The notes: generated by a model from the letters alone, not told the origin. Positions 30,523 to 40,128 are shown, numbered from the stretch's first letter. The stretch: 64,000 nucleotides of DNA from Cupriavidus basilensis (GCF_000832305.1 NZ_CP010536.1:2666001-2730000); one strand, 5' to 3'. Program-made: numbers and translations.

Positions 30523-30576
30523 GGACGATCTGACTCTGAGTTGCTGAAAAATGGATTGCGCCGCAAGCGTGCCGGT

Positions 30577-31809
30577 TCAGGCCGCGCGGCCGTGGCGTTT
30601 GCGGTAGGTCTCGAGGAAGCGCCCGACGCGGCTGATGGCCTCGCGCAGGTCTTCCTCGTGGGGCAGGAACACGATACGGAAATGGTCGGGCTTGCCCCAG
30701 TTGAAGCCAGTGCCCTGCACCAGCAGCACCTTGGACTCCTGCAGCAGCTCATAAATGAACTCCTGGTCGTCCTGGATCGGGTACATCGACAGGTCGAGCT
30801 TGGGGAACAGGTACAGCGCCGCCTTGGGCTTGACGCAGGTCACACCCGGGATCTGCGTGATCAGCTCATGGGCTAGATCGCGCTGGCGGCGCAGGCGCCC
30901 GCCTTCGCCCACCAGGTCGTTGATGCTCTGGTAGCCGCCCAGCGCGGTCTGGATGGCCCACTGGGCCGGCACGTTGGCGCAAAGGCGCATCGAGGACAGC
31001 ATGTTCAGCCCCTCGATATAGTCCAGCGCGGGCCGCTTGTCGCCCGACACCACCATCCAGCCGGCGCGGTAGCCGCACGAGCGGTAGTTCTTGGACAGGC
31101 CGTTGAAGGTCACGGTCAGCACATCGGTCGACAACGCGGCGATGGACGTGTGGCTATGGCCGTCGTACAGCACCTTGTCGTAGATCTCGTCGGCAAAGAT
31201 GATCAGGCCGTGTTCGCGCGCGATCGCCACGATGGACTTGAGCAACGCGTCCGAATACAGCGCGCCTGTGGGGTTGTTCGGGTTGATGACGACGATGGCC
31301 TTGGTATTCGGCGTGATCTTGGCGCGGATATCGTCCAGGTCGGGCATCCACTCATTGGCCTCGTCGCACACATAGTGCACCGGGGTGCCGCCCGACAGGC
31401 TCACCGCCGCGGTCCACAACGGATAGTCCGGCGCCGGGACCAGCACTTCGTCGCCGCTGTTGAGCAGCGCGTTCATGGACATCACGATCAGCTCGGAGGC
31501 ACCGTTGCCAACGTAGATGTCGTCCAGCCCCACACCCTCGATATTCTTCTGCTGCGTGTAGTGCATGATCGCCTTGCGCGCGGCGAAGATGCCCTTGGAG
31601 TCCGAATAGCCAGCCGAATTGGGCAGGTTGCGCATCATGTCCTGCTGGATCTCTTCCGGCGCATCGAAGCCGAAGACGGCCAGGTTGCCGATGTTCAGCT
31701 TGATGATCTTGTGGCCTTCCTCCTCCATCTGCTTGGCCTTCTCCAGCACCGGGCCGCGGATGTCATAGCAAACATTGTTGAGCTTGTTGGATTTCTGGAT
31801 CGGTTTCAC
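30577..31809 (-). CDS. alaA: Alanine aminotransferase AlaA-like
   Basis: PLP aminotransferase (fold type I) that most likely makes alanine from pyruvate and glutamate. The product is 410 residues from GTG 31809, chosen because KPIQKSNKLNNVCYDIRGP aligns with the N-terminus of E. coli AlaA; a TTG at 31830 would add 7 residues. The PLP Lys is in FNGLSKNYRSCGYRAGW, with NPNNPTGALYS and DEIYDKVLYDG. It stands 54 bp before hom, a common order in beta-proteobacteria. Confidence 0.93.
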   Translation of the reverse strand: MKPIQKSNKLNNVCYDIRGPVLEKAKQMEEEGHKIIKLNIGNLAVFGFDAPEEIQQDMMRNLPNSAGYSDSKGIFAARKAIMHYTQQKNIEGVGLDDIYVGNGASELIVMSMNALLNSGDEVLVPAPDYPLWTAAVSLSGGTPVHYVCDEANEWMPDLDDIRAKITPNTKAIVVINPNNPTGALYSDALLKSIVAIAREHGLIIFADEIYDKVLYDGHSHTSIAALSTDVLTVTFNGLSKNYRSCGYRAGWMVVSGDKRPALDYIEGLNMLSSMRLCANVPAQWAIQTALGGYQSINDLVGEGGRLRRQRDLAHELITQIPGVTCVKPKAALYLFPKLDLSMYPIQDDQEFIYELLQESKVLLVQGTGFNWGKPDHFRIVFLPHEEDLREAISRVGRFLETYRKRHGRAA

Positions 31810-32127
31810 GGCGATGTTGGCAGGAGGCAAGCGCCACCGGGTAGCGGCGGCTATCTAGGGAATCTGGGTGGAAATGGAGCGGCCCGGGTAGCCTGTGCGC
31901 TGCGTTGCAACGCAAAACGTGGCAGGCAGGGAGGCAAAAGCTATAATTTATCGGATTATGACAGACTTCGGCAGGGATTCTTGCATTGCAGCGTACGCCG
32001 CCGGTACCACGGGGCCGCGGCAAAGCCGCCCGGCCCGCCTGCCCCAAAATGCTATCAACCCGCCCTGCGCTGCCCCGGCCGAGTCGCCGCGCGCGCCGCG
32101 CAGGGCAGCGCCAGATAAGGTTCGCCC

Positions 32128-32508
32128 TTGAAACTCCACGCTGACCAGCCCAATGCCCTCAATACGGTAACGTCGTACGGCCCGGGCTATATCGAAATCA
32201 ATATGGTGCGCCACACCCAATCCGTGCTGGTCATGCCCGAAGGCGAGATCCAGCCCTGGCCGGTGCAACGCTTCGAAGACCTGGAACCCGCGCATTTCGA
32301 GGGCCTGCTGGCGCACTCGCCCGAGGTGGTGCTGCTGGGCACCGGCAGCCGCCTGCGCTTCCCGCATCCCCGGCTGACCGCCTCACTGGCGCGCCTGCAT
32401 GTCGGGGTGGACGCCATGGATCTGCAAGCCGCCTGCCGCACATACAACATCCTGATGGCTGAAGGCCGCAAAGTGGCGGCCATCCTGCTGCTGGAGGAGC
32501 CTGCCTGA
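32128..32508 (+). CDS. Mth938-like (NDUFAF3/DUF498) domain protein
   Basis: A 126-residue single-domain protein of the Mth938/NDUFAF3 fold. Homologues in mitochondria assist complex I assembly; the bacterial role is unproved. Signature: YGPGYIEINMVRHTQSVLV, then VVLLGTGSRLRFPHP and GVDAMDLQAACRTYNILMAE. The start is TTG at 32128 with AAGG about eight bases upstream. A TATAAT at 31942-31947 could be the -10 of its promoter. Confidence 0.88.
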   Translation: MKLHADQPNALNTVTSYGPGYIEINMVRHTQSVLVMPEGEIQPWPVQRFEDLEPAHFEGLLAHSPEVVLLGTGSRLRFPHPRLTASLARLHVGVDAMDLQAACRTYNILMAEGRKVAAILLLEEPA

Positions 32509-32653
32509 GCCCGCCCGGCGGCCCGGAAGGCCGGTTCTCGCAAGTTAGGCACACGCCACGCTTGAAGTTAGCCGCCCTGCCCCCATCTGCCGCCACCATG
32601 GTGGCCGCACTCACGCAGCCACCCCCTTCCTGTCCCTCCCAGGAGCCATAAGA

Positions 32654-33118
32654 ATGACAACAGCCAGTCTCAGCCAGCCCGTACCCGATTTCGGCGCGCC
32701 CGCCACCGGCGGCACGTTCAGCCTTGCCGCCCAGCGTGGCAAGACCGTCGTCCTGTATTTCTATCCCAAGGACAACACCCCGGGCTGCACCACCGAAGCC
32801 ATGAACTTCCGCGACCAGCATGACGCCTTCGTCAAGGCAGGCACGGTGGTCTTCGGCATCTCGCGCGACAGCCTGAAGTCACACGAGAACTTCAAGGCCA
32901 AGCTGGAACTGCCCTTCGAGTTGATCTCCGATGGCGATGAAGCTGTGTGCCATCTGTTCGATGTCATCAAGATGAAGAAAATGTATGGCAAGGAAGTGCG
33001 CGGCATCGAGCGCAGCACCTTCATCATCGACGGCAAGGGCATCCTGCGCCATGCGCTGCGCGGCATCAAGGTGCCCAACCACGTCGACGAGGTACTGGAA
33101 ATCGTGCGCGGGCTCTGA
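32654..33118 (+). CDS. bcp: Peroxiredoxin PrxQ/Bcp
   Basis: Thiol peroxidase of 154 residues that reduces hydroperoxides. The peroxidatic Cys lies in PKDNTPGCTTEAMNF and the Arg in FGISRDSLKSH. E. coli Bcp has its resolving Cys five residues after the peroxidatic one; here that place is Met. The only other Cys is in EAVCHLF. It is therefore either a one-Cys enzyme or it resolves through that late Cys. Located 145 bp after the Mth938-like gene; probably co-transcribed. Confidence 0.93.
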   Translation: MTTASLSQPVPDFGAPATGGTFSLAAQRGKTVVLYFYPKDNTPGCTTEAMNFRDQHDAFVKAGTVVFGISRDSLKSHENFKAKLELPFELISDGDEAVCHLFDVIKMKKMYGKEVRGIERSTFIIDGKGILRHALRGIKVPNHVDEVLEIVRGL

Positions 33119-33487
33119 TCCGGGGCTTGATCCACGATGGCTCGGCCCGGCGCTTTAATGCGGCGCAGCAACACCTTCAAAAGTCCTCTCGGCAAGCGAT
33201 TGCAAAAGAGAAAACCTTCGGATACATTGACCTTTAATGAGTTCAAGATCCGGATGCCACGCTGCTTCATCGTCCCGGCCCAGGCGCACCCTGCCACAGG
33301 CCGGTAGCGGACCTGCCGTGTCTCCGGTCCGAAAGAAAGCCGCCAAACCTGCCACCCAGGTTGGCGGCTTTTTTGTTTGTGTGTTTTGCACGCAGGACAC
33401 GATCCCCGAGTACGCGGCGCCATGCGGCCGCGCCAGTGTCCTGCGCCGTTTTCCAGCCGTCTTCTCCCCCTGAAAGGAAAGCCTAGC
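33119..33487. other. Gap without a convincing gene
   Basis: Between bcp and the PIN-PhoH gene. The first 200 bp hold only a doubtful 49-codon frame from ATG 33158 rich in Lys/Arg. A terminator follows at 33337-33374. The remaining 110 bp should carry the promoter of the PhoH gene; no clear -35/-10 pair was picked. Confidence 0.5.
33337..33374 (+). terminator. Rho-independent terminator after bcp
   Basis: AAGCCGCCAAACCTG, five bases, CAGGTTGGCGGCTT, then a T-run and GTTTG. The stem is perfect except for one bulged A. It ends the Mth938-bcp transcript. Confidence 0.9.
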
Positions 33488-35209
33488 ATGCCGCTGCCGA
33501 CCATGCCCGCCAAGCCTGCCCAATTGCTTGACCCGAGCGAATTCGCCCCGGTGACCAAGCTGACTAAGGCCAAATCAGCGTCGCAGGGAAAGAAACCTGT
33601 GCCGGCGCTGGAGCGTGTGGCCTTGCTGGAAACCGGAACTAGCAAAGCGGAAAATGCGCCGGCCGTGGTGGCCAGCGCCAGCGGTTCGACGCGAGCGCGC
33701 ACCAAGGATGCGCCGCCGTCCGCGCTGAAGTCCGTGCCATCGCTGGCCGCCGTGCCCAAGGCTCCCGCCAAGGCCCCCGGCACGACCAACCGTCGCATGC
33801 AGAAACACACCGGCCCCAGCAAGCTGTTCGTGTTGGACACCAATGTGCTGATGCACGACCCGTCCTCGCTGTTCCGTTTCGAAGAGCACGACGTCTATCT
33901 GCCGATGATGACGCTCGAGGAACTGGACAACCACAAGAAGGGCATGAGCGAAGTCGCGCGCAACGCCCGCACCGTCAGCCGCACGCTCGACGCGCTGGTG
34001 GGCGGCACCGACGGCGTGCTCGACGACGGCTTGCCGCTCGCCAAGCTGGGCAACCGCGACGCGCAGGGCAAGCTGTTCCTGCAAACCAAGCTCAATGAGA
34101 TCAAGCTGCCCGACGGCCTGCCGCAGGGCAAGGCGGACAACCAGATCCTGGGCGTGGTCAGCGCCCTGCAACAGCAGTTCCCGGAGCGCCAGGTCGTGCT
34201 GGTGTCGAAAGACATCAACATGCGCATCAAGGCGCGCGCGCTCGGCCTGCCCGCCGAGGATTACTTCAATGACCAGGTCCTCGAGGACAAGGACCTGCTG
34301 TACTCGGGCGTGATGCTGCTGCCCAACGACTTCTGGGCGAAGCATGGCAAGGGGGTGGAAAGCTGGCAGGATCCGAAGTCCGGCGCGATGTTCTATCGCC
34401 TGACGGGGCCGCTGGTGCCCTCTTTCCTGGTCAACCAGTTTGTCTTCCTGGAACCCAGCGACGGTAGCCTGCCGCTGTACGCCCAGGTCAAGGAAATCAA
34501 CGGCAAGACTGCGCTGCTGCAAACGCTCAAGGACTACACGCACCACAAGAACAATGTGTGGAGCGTGACCGCCCGCAACCGCGAGCAGAACTTCGCGCTC
34601 AACCTTCTGATGCATCCGGAGATCGACTTCGTCACCCTGCTGGGCCAGGCCGGTACCGGCAAGACCCTGCTGGCGCTGGCGGCGGGCCTGGAGCAGGTGC
34701 TCGACCAGAAGCTCTACAACGAGATCATCGTCACCCGCGCCACCGTGCCGGTCGGCGAGGACATCGGCTTCCTGCCGGGCACCGAGGAAGAAAAGATGCA
34801 GCCCTGGATGGGCGCCTTCGACGACAACCTTGAAGTGCTGCAAAAGAGCGACGACAGCGCCGGCGAGTGGGGCCGCGCGGCGACTCAGGAACTGATCCGC
34901 TCGCGCATCAAGGTCAAGAGCATGAACTTCATGCGCGGACGCACCTTCGTCAACAAGTTCGTCATCATCGACGAGGCCCAGAACCTGACGCCCAAGCAGA
35001 TGAAGACGCTGGTAACGCGTGCCGGCCCCGGCACCAAGATCATCTGCCTGGGCAACATCGCGCAGATCGACACGCCTTACCTGACCGAAGGATCGTCCGG
35101 TCTTACCTACGTGGTCGACCGGTTCAAGGGCTGGAGCCACAGTGGCCATGTGACGCTGGCGCGCGGCGAACGCTCGCGCCTGGCCGACCATGCCGCGGAT
35201 GTCCTCTAA
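33488..35209 (+). CDS. PIN domain-PhoH ATPase fusion
   Basis: A 573-residue protein with three parts: an Ala/Pro/Lys-rich low-complexity tail (1-105), a PIN nuclease domain (about 110-265) with FVLDTNVLMHDP and further acidic residues (TLEELD, LVSKDINMRIKA), and a PhoH-type P-loop NTPase (about 350-570) with GQAGTGKTLLALA and Walker B VIIDEAQNLTPKQMK. This fusion is thought to act on RNA. ATG 33488 has AGGAAAG upstream. It is a single-gene unit between two terminators. Confidence 0.93.
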   Translation: MPLPTMPAKPAQLLDPSEFAPVTKLTKAKSASQGKKPVPALERVALLETGTSKAENAPAVVASASGSTRARTKDAPPSALKSVPSLAAVPKAPAKAPGTTNRRMQKHTGPSKLFVLDTNVLMHDPSSLFRFEEHDVYLPMMTLEELDNHKKGMSEVARNARTVSRTLDALVGGTDGVLDDGLPLAKLGNRDAQGKLFLQTKLNEIKLPDGLPQGKADNQILGVVSALQQQFPERQVVLVSKDINMRIKARALGLPAEDYFNDQVLEDKDLLYSGVMLLPNDFWAKHGKGVESWQDPKSGAMFYRLTGPLVPSFLVNQFVFLEPSDGSLPLYAQVKEINGKTALLQTLKDYTHHKNNVWSVTARNREQNFALNLLMHPEIDFVTLLGQAGTGKTLLALAAGLEQVLDQKLYNEIIVTRATVPVGEDIGFLPGTEEEKMQPWMGAFDDNLEVLQKSDDSAGEWGRAATQELIRSRIKVKSMNFMRGRTFVNKFVIIDEAQNLTPKQMKTLVTRAGPGTKIICLGNIAQIDTPYLTEGSSGLTYVVDRFKGWSHSGHVTLARGERSRLADHAADVL

Positions 35210-35330
35210 GGGGCGGGGGTGCATCATCGCTGAAGACTAAGCTTTCGCAACTTCTGGCACCATCGGATGCCTTGTAGGACCGCGACCGGCAGATTTGCCT
35301 GCCGGCGTGGCCTAGCATCAAAGCATCCGG

Positions 35331-35383
35331 AGCGCCCGCCATTTCGGCATTTCGCGTGCCGGCGCCTGGCGGGCGCTTTTTTT
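35331..35383 (+). terminator. Rho-independent terminator after the PhoH gene
   Basis: AGCGCCCGCCA, a 25-base loop, TGGCGGGCGCT, then seven T. The stem is a perfect 11 bp. Confidence 0.85.
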
Positions 35384-35418
35384 GCCCCTCCCGGCTTGTT
35401 GGATCGATGGAGACATTG

Positions 35419-35841
35419 ATGGACAACCACCTGCACCACACACCGCTGCGGCTCGCGCTGGCCAGCAGCGCCGCGATTGCCGCGGCCTCGTTGCTTGCGG
35501 GTCCCGCGCTCGCCGCTGACGAAATGGTAATCCGCACCATGGGCCCCGTCAGCTATGTCTGCGGCGGCATTGCCGCGGACGAGCAACAGCAACTGGCCGC
35601 GCAGCAAAAGAACTTCAACATGGGCCTGCTGTTTACCCAGGGTGAGCGCGGCGAATTCCTCGCGGACGTGGCCGTCAAGATGACGCGCGAAGGCCACGAA
35701 GTGGCCAGCTTTACCGCTTCCGGACCCAAGTGCCTGATCAAGGCCCCGCAAGGCAGCTACAATATCGAAGCGACTTATAAGGGACAGGCCAGGTCGGTCA
35801 ACGTGAGTACGGGCACCTACAACGCGCAATTGCGCTGGTAA
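35419..35841 (+). CDS. Periplasmic hypothetical protein
   Basis: Unrecognised 140-residue exported protein. ATG 35419 has GGAG six bases upstream; ATG 35407 is possible. The signal peptide ends at GPALAADE. The mature part has two Cys (SYVCGGIAADEQ and GPKCLIKAPQ) suited to a disulphide, and its C-terminal half (YNIEATYKGQARSVNV) resembles a small beta-sandwich of carboxypeptidase-regulatory type. It lies between the PhoH terminator and the NlpC/P60 lipoprotein on the same strand. Confidence 0.75.
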   Translation: MDNHLHHTPLRLALASSAAIAAASLLAGPALAADEMVIRTMGPVSYVCGGIAADEQQQLAAQQKNFNMGLLFTQGERGEFLADVAVKMTREGHEVASFTASGPKCLIKAPQGSYNIEATYKGQARSVNVSTGTYNAQLRW

Positions 35842-35916
35842 GGCGCCAGGGGAGGCACCCTCACCGGGCGGTACCCCTCACGCCACGGCTCCTGGCCCGG
35901 GATCGGACCAAGAAGG

Positions 35917-36594
35917 ATGCCTCTGCGCCAGATAGCCCCTGCCGGAAGACGTGTGCCCAGCCAGGCCGACGTGTTCCACACTGCCCGCCTGCCCCTGCTT
36001 TGCGCGGCGGCATTGCTGCTCGCCGCCTGCGCTTCGACGCCGCCTGGGCGCTATAGCGCCCAGCCGCGTCCGGCAGGCACCCCCATGGTGGATCCCAGCG
36101 CCGGGCTGGAAGAAGTCTCCATCCAGGCGATGTCGCTGGTTGGCACGCCCTATCGCTATGGCGGAAATACGCCTGACTCGGGCTTCGACTGCAGCGGCCT
36201 GGTCCGCTATGTGGTGCTGCGCGCCGCCAACGTCAACCTGCCACGCACCACCGACGCCATGGGCGAGCGCGGCGTCTCGCTGGAGCGCGGCCAAGTGGCC
36301 TCGGGCGACCTGGTTTTCTTCAATACCACCGGCCGGGCCAATTCGCATGTCGGCATCTATGTCGGGCAGAACCGCTTTGTCCACGCGCCATCCACCGGCG
36401 GCACGGTTCGGCTCGAAGACATGACCAAGTCGTACTGGGCCTCCCGGTACAACGGCGCGCGGCGGGTTGCATCGGGCATCAACCAGGCACCGGCATCGGC
36501 CGCGCCCCCGGCCGCACCAGCATCGCCGCCGCCTTCCGTTGCGCCCCCGGCCCCCGTGGATGACGATCCGATTGCCGCGTTCGCCAATCGTTAG
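35917..36594 (+). CDS. NlpC/P60 (C40) peptidase lipoprotein
   Basis: A 225-residue cell-wall endopeptidase, probably cutting D-Glu-mDAP peptide bonds. The lipobox is LLLAACAS, so it is anchored in the outer membrane facing the periplasm. Catalytic residues: Cys in DSGFDCSGLVRYV, His in NSHVGIYVG and a polar third residue near FVHAPSTGG. A Pro/Ala-rich tail of about 40 residues follows the domain. The long basic N-terminus before the hydrophobic stretch suggests that the true start may be later than ATG 35917. Confidence 0.92.
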   Translation: MPLRQIAPAGRRVPSQADVFHTARLPLLCAAALLLAACASTPPGRYSAQPRPAGTPMVDPSAGLEEVSIQAMSLVGTPYRYGGNTPDSGFDCSGLVRYVVLRAANVNLPRTTDAMGERGVSLERGQVASGDLVFFNTTGRANSHVGIYVGQNRFVHAPSTGGTVRLEDMTKSYWASRYNGARRVASGINQAPASAAPPAAPASPPPSVAPPAPVDDDPIAAFANR

Positions 36595-36618
36595 CCATCT
36601 CGGCTCCGGCCTTCCCGA

Positions 36619-36657
36619 CAAACAAAAAGCCAGGCATTGCGCCTGGCTTTTTGTTTG
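36619..36657. terminator. Bidirectional terminator
   Basis: CAAACAAAAAGCCAGGC, five bases, GCCTGGCTTTTTGTTTG: a perfect 17-bp stem with T-runs both ways. It separates the convergent NlpC/P60 and pit genes. Confidence 0.95.
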
Positions 36658-36691
36658 CTTGTGTCGAGCGAGAATCCGATGACCCGAAGGC

Positions 36692-37702
36692 TTAGAGGAT
36701 ATGCCGGCCAATCCACCATGCGATGGCGGCCATGAAGGCAGATGCGGGAATTGTCAGCACCCAGGCCCAGACGATGTTGCCAGCCACGCCCCAGCGCACC
36801 GCCGACATCTTCTGCACCGAGCCCACGCCGACGATGGCGCCGGTGATGGTATGGGTGGTCGACACCGGCACGCCCAGCGCCGAGGCGATGAACAGCGTGA
36901 TGGCGCCGCCCGTCTCCGCGCAGAAGCCGCCTACCGGCTTGAGCTTGGTGATCTTCTGGCCCATGGTGCGCACGATGCGCCAGCCACCAAACATGGTGCC
37001 CATGCCGATCGCCACGTAGCAGGAAACGATGACCCAGATCGGCGGCTCCGCACCGCCCTGCGCCACGTGGCCGCTAGCGATCAGCAGCATCCAGATGATG
37101 CCGATGGTCTTCTGCGCGTCATTGCCGCCATGGCCCAGGCTGTACAGCGATGCCGAGACCAGCTGCAGCCTGCGGAACCAGCGATCGACCCGCGACGGCG
37201 GCGTACGGAAGAATGTCCAGGCCACGATCACCATCATCAGCGAACCGAGCAGGAAGCCCAGCAGCGGCGAAATGACGATAAAAGCCACGGTCTTGAGAAG
37301 ACCGCCGCCCACCAGTGCGCTGGTGCCGCTCTTGGCCACCGCGGCCCCAACCAAGCCACCGATCAGCGCGTGCGAGGACGACGAGGGTATGCCGTAGTAC
37401 CAGGTGATCAGGTTCCAGGCAATGGCACCCATCAGGGCACCGAAGATCACGTAGTGATCGACGATATTGACATCGATCGTGCCAGTCCCGACGGTTGCCG
37501 CCACCTTCAGGTGGAAGATGAAAATCGCCACCACATTGCACATGGCCGCCATGGCCACCGCGTGGTGCGGCTTGAGCACGCCCGTCGACACCACCGTGGC
37601 AATCGAGTTGGCGGCATCGTGAAAGCCGTTCATGAAATCGAACAGCAGGGCGAGAGCCACCAGCAGGCCAATGACCCACAGGCTCATTTGTATTGTTTGC
37701 AT
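36692..37702 (-). CDS. pit: Low-affinity inorganic phosphate transporter Pit
   Basis: Inner-membrane metal-phosphate:proton symporter of the PiT family. It has 336 residues and about ten helices. Both inverted signature repeats are present: GFHDAANSIATVVSTGVL at the N-terminus and GVPVSTTHTITGAIVGVG near the C-terminus. It is co-transcribed with the DUF47 protein 13 bp upstream, the usual pair. Confidence 0.95.
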   Translation of the reverse strand: MQTIQMSLWVIGLLVALALLFDFMNGFHDAANSIATVVSTGVLKPHHAVAMAAMCNVVAIFIFHLKVAATVGTGTIDVNIVDHYVIFGALMGAIAWNLITWYYGIPSSSSHALIGGLVGAAVAKSGTSALVGGGLLKTVAFIVISPLLGFLLGSLMMVIVAWTFFRTPPSRVDRWFRRLQLVSASLYSLGHGGNDAQKTIGIIWMLLIASGHVAQGGAEPPIWVIVSCYVAIGMGTMFGGWRIVRTMGQKITKLKPVGGFCAETGGAITLFIASALGVPVSTTHTITGAIVGVGSVQKMSAVRWGVAGNIVWAWVLTIPASAFMAAIAWWIGRHIL

Positions 37703-37715
37703 GCCGATTTGTGCC

Positions 37716-38342
37716 TCAGGCGTTTTCCAGGACGATGCCTTCGAGAATGTTGGCGACGTCCTCGCACTTGTCGGTAATGGTTTCGAGCTGCTCGTAGATC
37801 GCCTTCAGCTTGATCAGGCGCTTGACGTCCGTTTCGTCGCGGAACAGCTTGGACATGGCGGCGCGCATCACGCGATCAGCCTCGGACTCGAGCTGGTCGA
37901 TCTGCTGCGCCGTCTTCAGGATGGCGCCGGCATTGCTCATGTCCTCGAGCAGGCCTACCGCGATCTTGACCTGGTCGCAACACTGCACGCAGATGGAGGC
38001 CAGCTTGCGTGCCTCATCGGTCAGGCTGGTCACGTCGTACAGCGAAATGGTCTCCGCCACGTCTTCCATCAGGTCGAGGATGTCGTCCATCGTGGTGATG
38101 AGCTTGTGGATCTCATCGCGGTCCAGCGGCGTGATGAAGGTCTTGTGCAGCAGGTCGATCGTGTCATGCGTGATGCGATCGGCTTTCTTTTCCGTGGCCT
38201 GCACGCGGCGGGCGTGGGCCTCGGCATTGGGCAGGTCGTTGACCAGCACTTCCAGCTCGCGGGCGGCTGTCACCGCGCAATCAGCATGCTGGTTGAAGTA
38301 TTCGAAGAACTTGCCCTCAGTGGGCATGAATCGGCCGAACAT
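37716..38342 (-). CDS. DUF47 (PhoU-like) Pit accessory protein
   Basis: A 208-residue all-helical PhoU-like protein that accompanies Pit transporters and is needed for their activity in some bacteria. It starts MFGRFMPTEGKFFEYFNQHA and has the conserved ETISLYDVTSLTDEARKLA and acidic helices (EKKADRITHDTID). First gene of the pit operon. Confidence 0.93.
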   Translation of the reverse strand: MFGRFMPTEGKFFEYFNQHADCAVTAARELEVLVNDLPNAEAHARRVQATEKKADRITHDTIDLLHKTFITPLDRDEIHKLITTMDDILDLMEDVAETISLYDVTSLTDEARKLASICVQCCDQVKIAVGLLEDMSNAGAILKTAQQIDQLESEADRVMRAAMSKLFRDETDVKRLIKLKAIYEQLETITDKCEDVANILEGIVLENA

Positions 38343-38410
38343 GGAATGTTCCTTGTCGAAGCGCGGGGGCGCCGCGGGTAGTTACTGAATCAGGCGGATA
38401 CGCATTAAAC

Positions 38411-38434
38411 GACAGCCGCCCGAGGGCGGCTGTC
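38411..38434. terminator. Hairpin between dnaB and the pit operon
   Basis: GACAGCCGCCC, two bases, GGGCGGCTGTC. The stem is strong but only short T stretches follow on either strand. It probably ends dnaB transcription. Confidence 0.6.
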
Positions 38435-38553
38435 ATCAAAACGCAATATTTTACAGGTTTGTGCCGCGATGCCGGGGGACTTTGACACGCGGCAGGCACG
38501 ATCGACTGTGGCCACCGAGCCACGATGCCCGGCAAGCCGCGCCACGACTGGCT

Positions 38554-39945
38554 TCAGTTGTCGTTGTCGAAGAAGGCGGGGCCGCCGCTGAAGTTGTCGA
38601 ACTTGGTGAACTGCCCCAGGAACGTCAGCCGCACGGTGCCAATTGGGCCATTACGCTGCTTGCCGATGATAATCTCGGACGTACCCTTGTCCTGCGAATC
38701 GGGGTTGTAGACCTCGTCGCGGTAAATAAACAGGATCACGTCGGCATCCTGCTCGATAGCGCCGGATTCACGCAGGTCGGACATCACCGGGCGCTTGTTC
38801 GGGCGCTGTTCCAGGCTTCGATTCAGCTGCGACAGTGCGATCACCGGGCAGTTGAGTTCCTTGGCCAGGCCCTTGAGCGAGCGCGAGATTTCCGAGATTT
38901 CGGTGGCGCGGTTTTCCCCGCCGCCCGAGCCCGACATCAGCTGCAGGTAATCGATGACGATCAGTCCGAGCTGGCCGCATTGTCGTGCCAGCCGCCGCGA
39001 ACGGGCGCGCAGCTCCATCGAGCTCAGTGCCGGTGTTTCGTCGATGAACAATTGCGCATCGTTCATGCGCTGGATGGCATGCGTGAGCCGCGGCCAGTCT
39101 TCGTCAAGCAGGCGGCCGGTACGCAAGCGGTGCTGATCAAGCCGGCCGACCGAGCCCAGCATACGCATGGCCAGCTGCGTACCCGCCATTTCCATCGAGA
39201 ACACGGCCACCGGCAGGCCCTGCTCCACCGCCACGTGCTCGCCGATATTCAGCGAGAAAGCGGTCTTACCCATGGAGGGGCGCCCCGCCACGATGATCAG
39301 GTCGCCCGCTTGCATGCCACTGGTCATGCGGTCCAGGTCGATAAAACCGGTAGGCACGCCAGTGACGTCGGTGCTCGAGTCCCGGTGGTACAGCTCGTCG
39401 ATGCGCTCGACCACCTGGGTCAGCAGCGGCTGGATTTCCTGGAACCCCTTCTGCCCGCGCGAGCCCTCCTCGGCGATGGCGAACACCTTGGATTCCGCCT
39501 CGTCGAGCAACTCCCGCACCTCGCGCCCTTTGGGGGCGAAGGCCGCGGTAGCGATATCGTCGGCCACGGTCACCAGCTTGCGCAGCACCGAGCGCTCGCG
39601 CACGATCTCCGCATAGCGGCGGATATTGGCCGCGCTGGGCGTGTTCTGCGCCAGGGAATTCAAATAGGCCAGGCCGCCCACCTCTTCCGCCTTGCCAGCG
39701 CCTTGCAGCGACTCGTAGACGGTGATGACGTCGGCGGGCTTGGTCGCGGCGATCAACCGGGAGATGCTCTGGAAGATCATCCGGTGATCGAAGCGATAGA
39801 AATCGGCTTCGTTCAGGAAGTCGGCGATACGGTCCCAGGCGGCATTGTCCAGCAGCAGGCCACCCAGCACCGATTGCTCGGCCTCGATGGAATGCGGCGG
39901 TACCTTGAGATTGTCTAGTTGGGGGTCTGCGACAGGCGCGTTCAT
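38554..39945 (-). CDS. dnaB: Replicative DNA helicase DnaB
   Basis: Hexameric 5'-3' helicase of the replication fork, 463 residues. The N-terminal domain (1-120) starts with LKVPPHSIEAEQSVLGGLLL. A linker helix follows, then the RecA-like C-terminal domain with Walker A GRPSMGKTAF, Walker B LIVIDYLQLM and the beta-hairpin region SDLRESGAIEQDADVILF. There is no intein or insert. It lies downstream of the rpsF-rplI operon, separated by a strong terminator. Confidence 0.98.
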   Translation of the reverse strand: MNAPVADPQLDNLKVPPHSIEAEQSVLGGLLLDNAAWDRIADFLNEADFYRFDHRMIFQSISRLIAATKPADVITVYESLQGAGKAEEVGGLAYLNSLAQNTPSAANIRRYAEIVRERSVLRKLVTVADDIATAAFAPKGREVRELLDEAESKVFAIAEEGSRGQKGFQEIQPLLTQVVERIDELYHRDSSTDVTGVPTGFIDLDRMTSGMQAGDLIIVAGRPSMGKTAFSLNIGEHVAVEQGLPVAVFSMEMAGTQLAMRMLGSVGRLDQHRLRTGRLLDEDWPRLTHAIQRMNDAQLFIDETPALSSMELRARSRRLARQCGQLGLIVIDYLQLMSGSGGGENRATEISEISRSLKGLAKELNCPVIALSQLNRSLEQRPNKRPVMSDLRESGAIEQDADVILFIYRDEVYNPDSQDKGTSEIIIGKQRNGPIGTVRLTFLGQFTKFDNFSGGPAFFDNDN

Positions 39946-40083
39946 AGGGGGGGATTATAACGGTCGGCGCCAGCGCGCCGGCGGAGAATTCGCAGCCAGC
40001 CGTTGGGGCATCCTGCCGTGTGACGGCGGGACAACCGGCCCCGCCTTGTAGCGATCGGGCAATCGGGCAAGCAAGGGGTGCGG

Positions 40084-40128
40084 CCAAACAAAAAGGCAGG
40101 AGCGCGATGCTCCTGCCTTTTTGTTTGG
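40084..40128. terminator. Strong bidirectional terminator after rplI
   Basis: CCAAACAAAAAGGCAGGAGC, five bases, GCTCCTGCCTTTTTGTTTGG: a perfect 20-bp stem, about 75 bp after rplI on the minus strand. It ends the ribosomal protein operon and insulates dnaB. Confidence 0.95.

Noticed and set aside
33158-33307. 49-codon frame between bcp and the PhoH gene
   Set aside because: Lys/Arg-rich, no ribosome site, no known family.
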